Shown here: positions 60,580 to 64,000 of the stretch, one piece after another
How the letters are laid out: each line of letters begins with the position of its first letter
Position numbering within the stretch: the first letter of the stretch is position 1
Made by a program: the position numbers and the translations under genes
DNA from: JBALVT01 sp965262875
GTDB lineage: Bacteria > Pseudomonadota > Gammaproteobacteria > Pseudomonadales > Halieaceae
Direction: 5' to 3'
NCBI GenBank assembly: GCA_965262875.1
Contig: OZ253569.1
Span: 1,426,001 to 1,490,000, forward strand
Length of the DNA: 64,000 nucleotides
The notes under the pieces: generated by a model
What the model was told of the DNA's origin: nothing
The model's database searches: none
Seen by the model: only the letters and a program-made list of their open reading frames with translations

Positions 60580-60990
60580 TCACTGCTCTTCCTCCGCTGG
60601 CCAATTCACCTGTTTGACACCCGCTTCACGGGCGGCGTCGGCAACCTCTAGAAGGACTCCGGCACTGGCACCGGGCTCCGTCTTGACAGTAAAACCCTGT
60701 TCAGGATCCGTCGCCAGCAGGCGGGCAATGTTAGCCCTCGCTGCACGAATATCAATACGGCGGTTTTCCATCCAGATCTGATCGTCGCCGGTTATCGTCA
60801 CAGCGATACTTGTAATGTCTGGATCAGGAGGATTGTTGTTAGCTTCAGGTCGATTCACCTCGATACCGGCCTCCTTAAGAAAGGAGGCAACCACGATAAA
60901 GAAGATCAGCATAATAAACACCACGTCTAGCATGGGCGTCAGATCGATCTGCGCCTCATCGGCATCTGCTTCTCGGTTTCTCTTGCGCAT
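60580..60990 (-). CDS. exbD: ExbD/TolR family protein, first copy
   Basis: 136 residues. MRKRNREADADEAQIDLTPM then LDVVFIMLIFFIVVASFLKE: one membrane helix with the essential aspartate, then a periplasmic domain (DPDITSIAVTITGDDQIWME...KTEPGASAGVLLEVADAARE) matching ExbD of the TonB2 type. Same length as its neighbour but clearly different in sequence, so an old duplication. 13 bases after exbB. Confidence 0.93.
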   Translation of the reverse strand: MRKRNREADADEAQIDLTPMLDVVFIMLIFFIVVASFLKEAGIEVNRPEANNNPPDPDITSIAVTITGDDQIWMENRRIDIRAARANIARLLATDPEQGFTVKTEPGASAGVLLEVADAAREAGVKQVNWPAEEEQ

Positions 60991-61003
60991 TAAACTGGCT
61001 CTA

Positions 61004-61522
61004 TCAGTGGTCTGTGGTCAGGTTATCCTGCAGGAATACACTTTCCCGCTGGGCAATCTGAGTGACATAAGTGTTGGCAAAAACTCCAGAGAGGGCGGCC
61101 ACCATGCCGGCCATGGTTGGAATCGTGGCCATCTGGACACCGCCGGCCATGGACTTCGCATCGCCACCGCCCGTCACTGCCATAATGTTAAATACCTCGA
61201 TCATCCCGGTCACCGTACCCAGGAGTCCCAACAGCGGGCACAACGCTACCATCGTCTTGATTTCAGGCAAATAGCGGTTAATTTCCATACGCGACTTGGA
61301 TATCAGCATCCCGCGTATCTGGTGCGCCTCCCAGGACTTCCGCTCGGAGCGGCCCTCCCATTTGGCAATCACTGTAGCAACATCCGCTTTCCAGCTGAAT
61401 TTGAGATACCACACCCGCTCGAAAATCAGCATCCACATCACAAGCAAGAGGGCGGCGATCAGCCACAGGACGTTGCCGCCCATGTTCATAAAGCCAAGCA
61501 GGGTCTCGGTCATGTCACCCAT
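61004..61522 (-). CDS. exbB: ExbB-like proton channel protein (MotA/TolQ/ExbB family)
   Basis: 172 residues with three membrane helices: VLWLIAALLLVMWMLIFERV (about 18-37), PLLGLLGTVTGMIEVFNIMA (about 92-111) and a last near 125-150 (MATIPTMAGMVAALSGVFAN). The conserved channel stretch LCPLLGLLGTVTGMI is present. Shorter than E. coli ExbB (244), as typical of ExbB2 in TtpC-containing systems. Starts just after the ttpC stop (1 base gap). Confidence 0.92.
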   Translation of the reverse strand: MGDMTETLLGFMNMGGNVLWLIAALLLVMWMLIFERVWYLKFSWKADVATVIAKWEGRSERKSWEAHQIRGMLISKSRMEINRYLPEIKTMVALCPLLGLLGTVTGMIEVFNIMAVTGGGDAKSMAGGVQMATIPTMAGMVAALSGVFANTYVTQIAQRESVFLQDNLTTDH

Positions 61523-61523
61523 A

Positions 61524-62924
61524 TCAAGACCTCAGGTTGGCTTCGGTATGCTCTGCAATCATGCCGGTTGTCTGCTCGTCGAGTATGTGAATAACTCGTT
61601 GGGCACGACCATTAACCACGGTGTGCAGTAGCACTGTCGGGATTGCCACCAGAAGACCCAGAACTGTAGTAATCAATGCGCCGGAAATACCACCGGCCAT
61701 TGCCTTCGGATCACCCGCACCAAAGATGGTGATGGCCTGGAATGTGATAATCATACCGGTCACCGTACCCAGTAGACCCATCAACGGAGCCACCGCAGCA
61801 ATGATCTTCAACAATGTTAGTCCACTCTCCAGTTTGGGAGTTTCCTTCAATACGCCCTCAGACAGCTTGAGTTCGAGCGTCTCAGTGTCCATGGCCGGAT
61901 TGTCCTCGTGAATCTTCAGGACACGACCCAGTGGGTTATTGTCGTTGGCCTTATCACTCTTCAATTGCGAAGTGACCTTGCTGCTGACCAGACTCAGTAC
62001 AATCATTCGGTAGATCGCCAAGAGGAAGGCAAAGATACCCACCGCCGTAATCGCATAGCCTACATAGCCACCCTGGTGCCACCGCTCTTCGAGCGTGGGC
62101 GTATCGATAATAGCCGCCAGGAAGGAGCCGCCGGTCGGACCCGTTGGGTCTATACCAAAGCTCTGCATACCGGGAGTACCGGGAGTACCGGGAGTGGCTG
62201 AAGCTAAGTCACCCGCCCAGCCGTTGTAGGGACCACTTGGCTGTCTGGGCAGCTCACTGAGCCTGCCGTTATTGAAAGTGAGGTAGTTACCATCCGTATC
62301 GACCATGTTGAACGCGCCAACACGTATGACTTCGCGCTCGGCTCGCTCACCAGCGGGTGAAGCAACCTCTGCGGTGAATCTGGTTATCACACCAGTCTCA
62401 CGAATTTCTCGTAGTAGTTCGAACCATACCCGCTCGATCTCTTCGATGCTGGGCAGGGAATCGGAATTAGTCATCTTGGAAATGAACTCTTGCAGGAATA
62501 CCTCGCGCCCCGGGTATTGGGCAGATGCGAGGGAGACCTCAACGTTCGAAGCCAAATCGCCTGAGGCAGAAGTCAGGTGTCCAAACAGTTCTGTCAGGGT
62601 ACCGAGTCTCTCCTGCAGTTGCTTTTGCTTGTCCGCAATCAGCAAATCATTTTCTTCAAACTCTTTTTCCAGCCGGGAACTGAGCTGTTCCTGGCGAGTA
62701 CGTTCCGCCTCAGCCTTTCTAACCGCTGCAGCCTGGTTGGCTTTGTCTTTGCTAAACGATGCTTCGCGTGAGCGATTTTCTTTAGACTCGGTAACCTGGC
62801 CCCGCTTAACGAAGTCAAGTAATTGGTCCAGGGACCGGGCTTCCTGCGCAAAGGCAGAACTACCCGAAAATATTAATGTGCTGCACATGGCAAGAGCAGC
62901 TATTTTTACGATTTTAAAGCTCAT
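61524..62924 (-). CDS. TtpC-like large ExbB/TolQ family protein
   Basis: 466 residues. Signal peptide (ALAMCSTLIFSGSSAFAQ), a long periplasmic coiled-coil domain (about 25-130, QEQLSSRLEKEFEENDLLIA), a globular part ending in a Gly/Pro-rich loop (TPGTPGTPGMQSFGIDPTGP, about 245-265), then an ExbB/MotA channel domain with LIKIIAAVAPLMGLLGT-like sequence (LLKIIAAVAPLMGLLGTVTG). This fusion is the layout of TtpC, required for TonB2 systems in vibrios. Its ATG overlaps the DUF3450 TAA by one base. Confidence 0.9.
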   Translation of the reverse strand: MSFKIVKIAALAMCSTLIFSGSSAFAQEARSLDQLLDFVKRGQVTESKENRSREASFSKDKANQAAAVRKAEAERTRQEQLSSRLEKEFEENDLLIADKQKQLQERLGTLTELFGHLTSASGDLASNVEVSLASAQYPGREVFLQEFISKMTNSDSLPSIEEIERVWFELLREIRETGVITRFTAEVASPAGERAEREVIRVGAFNMVDTDGNYLTFNNGRLSELPRQPSGPYNGWAGDLASATPGTPGTPGMQSFGIDPTGPTGGSFLAAIIDTPTLEERWHQGGYVGYAITAVGIFAFLLAIYRMIVLSLVSSKVTSQLKSDKANDNNPLGRVLKIHEDNPAMDTETLELKLSEGVLKETPKLESGLTLLKIIAAVAPLMGLLGTVTGMIITFQAITIFGAGDPKAMAGGISGALITTVLGLLVAIPTVLLHTVVNGRAQRVIHILDEQTTGMIAEHTEANLRS

Positions 62925-63709
62925 TACATAGCCTCCGGCGCTGGAACTGGCATATTCAACAATTCAATAGTGGCTTGCTTCTTCGCAATACGAATACCTT
63001 TGCGAATAGCGCCGTCATAATCACCTGAGGGCAGGTCTGCCCATGCCCGGGCACTTTTGTCCCAAGCGCCAGAAATGGCACCATCAGTAGTCTGGTACAC
63101 CAATGCGATGCGACCTACACGCAGGAAATCAACTTCGCGCTCAGTCCCTCCCAAGTCAATGTTTCCCCGGTAAGTGTCCATGCCTCGGCCGTACTGCAGC
63201 TCAATATTGTAGGCCTCCAGAACGCCGCGAAATTTCTCAGCCACGCTTACATCCGCGCGATCCAGGTTAGCCCGCAGGAACCCTATGCGCTGCACTCGTT
63301 CGTCTTTGGCGAACGGCACGTCGAGCTCAACAAACTGCTCAAGACCGTCGATCATGCGAATCACAAGCGGCGTCATCTGCCGCTGGATAACCGTCACCTG
63401 AGAAATCGAGTTATCAATCTCTAAAACGCGCTTCTTCTGATTATCGATCTGGCGTTGCAAACGGCCGTTATAGACCTTGAGGCCGTCAACCTGCTTCACG
63501 ACTGTTTTGTAGTCGCCGAGCAGGTCTCGAGTTTCATCGGCCAAACGGTCGATTTTCACCTGAGACTTTTTGGCAGCTTTGTTTTTGGCTTCTCCAACCG
63601 CGAGAATGGATTCCAGTGTGCTTGCGTGCACTGAAACCATTGAGCCCGAGATAGCGCCTACAGTTACGAGCGCCGCGATCAACACGTTTTTCAATCGATG
63701 CATAGTCAT
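62924..63709 (-). CDS. DUF3450 family periplasmic protein
   Basis: 261 residues from ATG 63709 (MTMHRLKNVLIAALVTVGAI) with GGAAA upstream; TTG 63733 is less likely. Signal peptide ending near SVHAS, a coiled coil (about 45-110: VKIDRLADETRDLLGDYKTV, VDGLKVYNGRLQRQIDNQKK), then the conserved DUF3450 half (FAKDERVQRIGFLRANLDRA, YGRGMDTYRGNIDLGGTERE, FLRVGRIALVYQT). Always found first in TtpC-ExbB-ExbD-TonB operons; function is not established, likely a periplasmic partner of the TtpC coiled coil. Confidence 0.9.
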   Translation of the reverse strand: MTMHRLKNVLIAALVTVGAISGSMVSVHASTLESILAVGEAKNKAAKKSQVKIDRLADETRDLLGDYKTVVKQVDGLKVYNGRLQRQIDNQKKRVLEIDNSISQVTVIQRQMTPLVIRMIDGLEQFVELDVPFAKDERVQRIGFLRANLDRADVSVAEKFRGVLEAYNIELQYGRGMDTYRGNIDLGGTEREVDFLRVGRIALVYQTTDGAISGAWDKSARAWADLPSGDYDGAIRKGIRIAKKQATIELLNMPVPAPEAM

Positions 63710-63761
63710 GGGAATTGCGTTTCCTATATCCAACAGAGTAATTCAAATCTGATACTTTCAG

Positions 63762-63799
63762 ACTCGGTATGTATTTATATAGTGGATAAATACGAGTCG
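63762..63799. promoter_or_regulatory. Inverted repeat in the promoter region of the TonB operon
   Basis: Arms GACTC...GTATTTAT (63762-63779) and ATAAATACGAGTC (63787-63799), the left with 5 extra bases between its parts. It lies about 60-90 bases before the DUF3450 start, in an AT-rich stretch where the promoter should be. It does not resemble a Fur box. The rest of 63800-64000 shows no gene. Confidence 0.4.
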
Positions 63800-64000
63800 G
63801 TAAACAGAGGCTGGGAATTTAAACCTAATAATTTTAATTTTTCAACGATTTACCACTTCGACGTTTGACTCATACGGGTCAATGGGTATTTGGGTTACAA
63901 AACCACCGAACCTAGACTGCCAAGGTAACACTGCGACTTCAGTAAATTCCCAAGAAGAAGACTAGCGCCGCTCATACACCAAAAAACTAAAAGCAGGCGA

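Overview
The window reads as chromosome of a marine gammaproteobacterium. The gene orders ksgA-apaG-apaH, rpsU-yqeY-dnaG-rpoD, tyrS-M23 peptidase-anmK-erpA-bactofilin-argC, aroQ-accB-accC-prmA, and a TtpC-type ExbB/ExbD/TonB operon with DUF3450 and TPR proteins together suggest a Cellvibrionales-like lineage. That placement is inference from synteny; no rRNA gene is present to confirm it.

Layout. 1-12.4 kb is housekeeping: the end of pdxA, a two-gene polysaccharide ABC exporter, ksgA-apaG-apaH-cca, then convergent folK-folB-tsaD, and divergent rpsU-yqeY-dnaG-rpoD. 12.4-23.6 kb is an accessory island of mobile-element debris: an intact IS66 inserted in an IS1380 remnant, IS110 and IS30 fragments, an AT-rich SHOCT lipoprotein gene next to an integron attC-like site, a second, multiply broken IS1380, a nonsense-mutated Abi-like gene, and an IS630 interrupted by an IS5/IS1182-type element. 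23.6-27.6 kb is a core segment (tyrS, mepM-like peptidase, anmK), followed at 27.6-30.2 kb by a second, inverted IS630 copy that carries the same inserted element at a different site. 30.2-58 kb is core again: dsrE-like (frameshifted), erpA, bactofilin, argC, a CLC channel, hemJ-hemL-hemB, a Nudix hydrolase, a ModF-like ABC ATPase, PBP1b, a PfkB kinase, DNA polymerase II, a copper chaperone, dsbD, aroQ-accBC-prmA, pyk-glk and a cold-shock gene. 58-63.7 kb is a seven-gene TonB energy-transduction operon on the minus strand.

How parts work together. hemJ, hemL and hemB are three steps of heme synthesis placed together. aroQ-accB-accC-prmA is the classic acetyl-CoA carboxylase operon. The last operon encodes an inner-membrane motor (TtpC, ExbB, two ExbD, TonB) plus two accessory proteins that would energise outer-membrane TonB-dependent receptors lying outside this window.

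The most unusual signals are in the island: two inverted IS630 copies independently hit by the same element at the hexamer TAAATA; a 104-base attC-like fold beside a probable gene cassette; and two diverged IS1380 copies that share an in-frame UAG while the codons beyond it still differ mainly at silent positions. Several single-gene frameshifts lie in short repeats and could be real or sequencing errors. I saw no tRNA, rRNA or CRISPR array.
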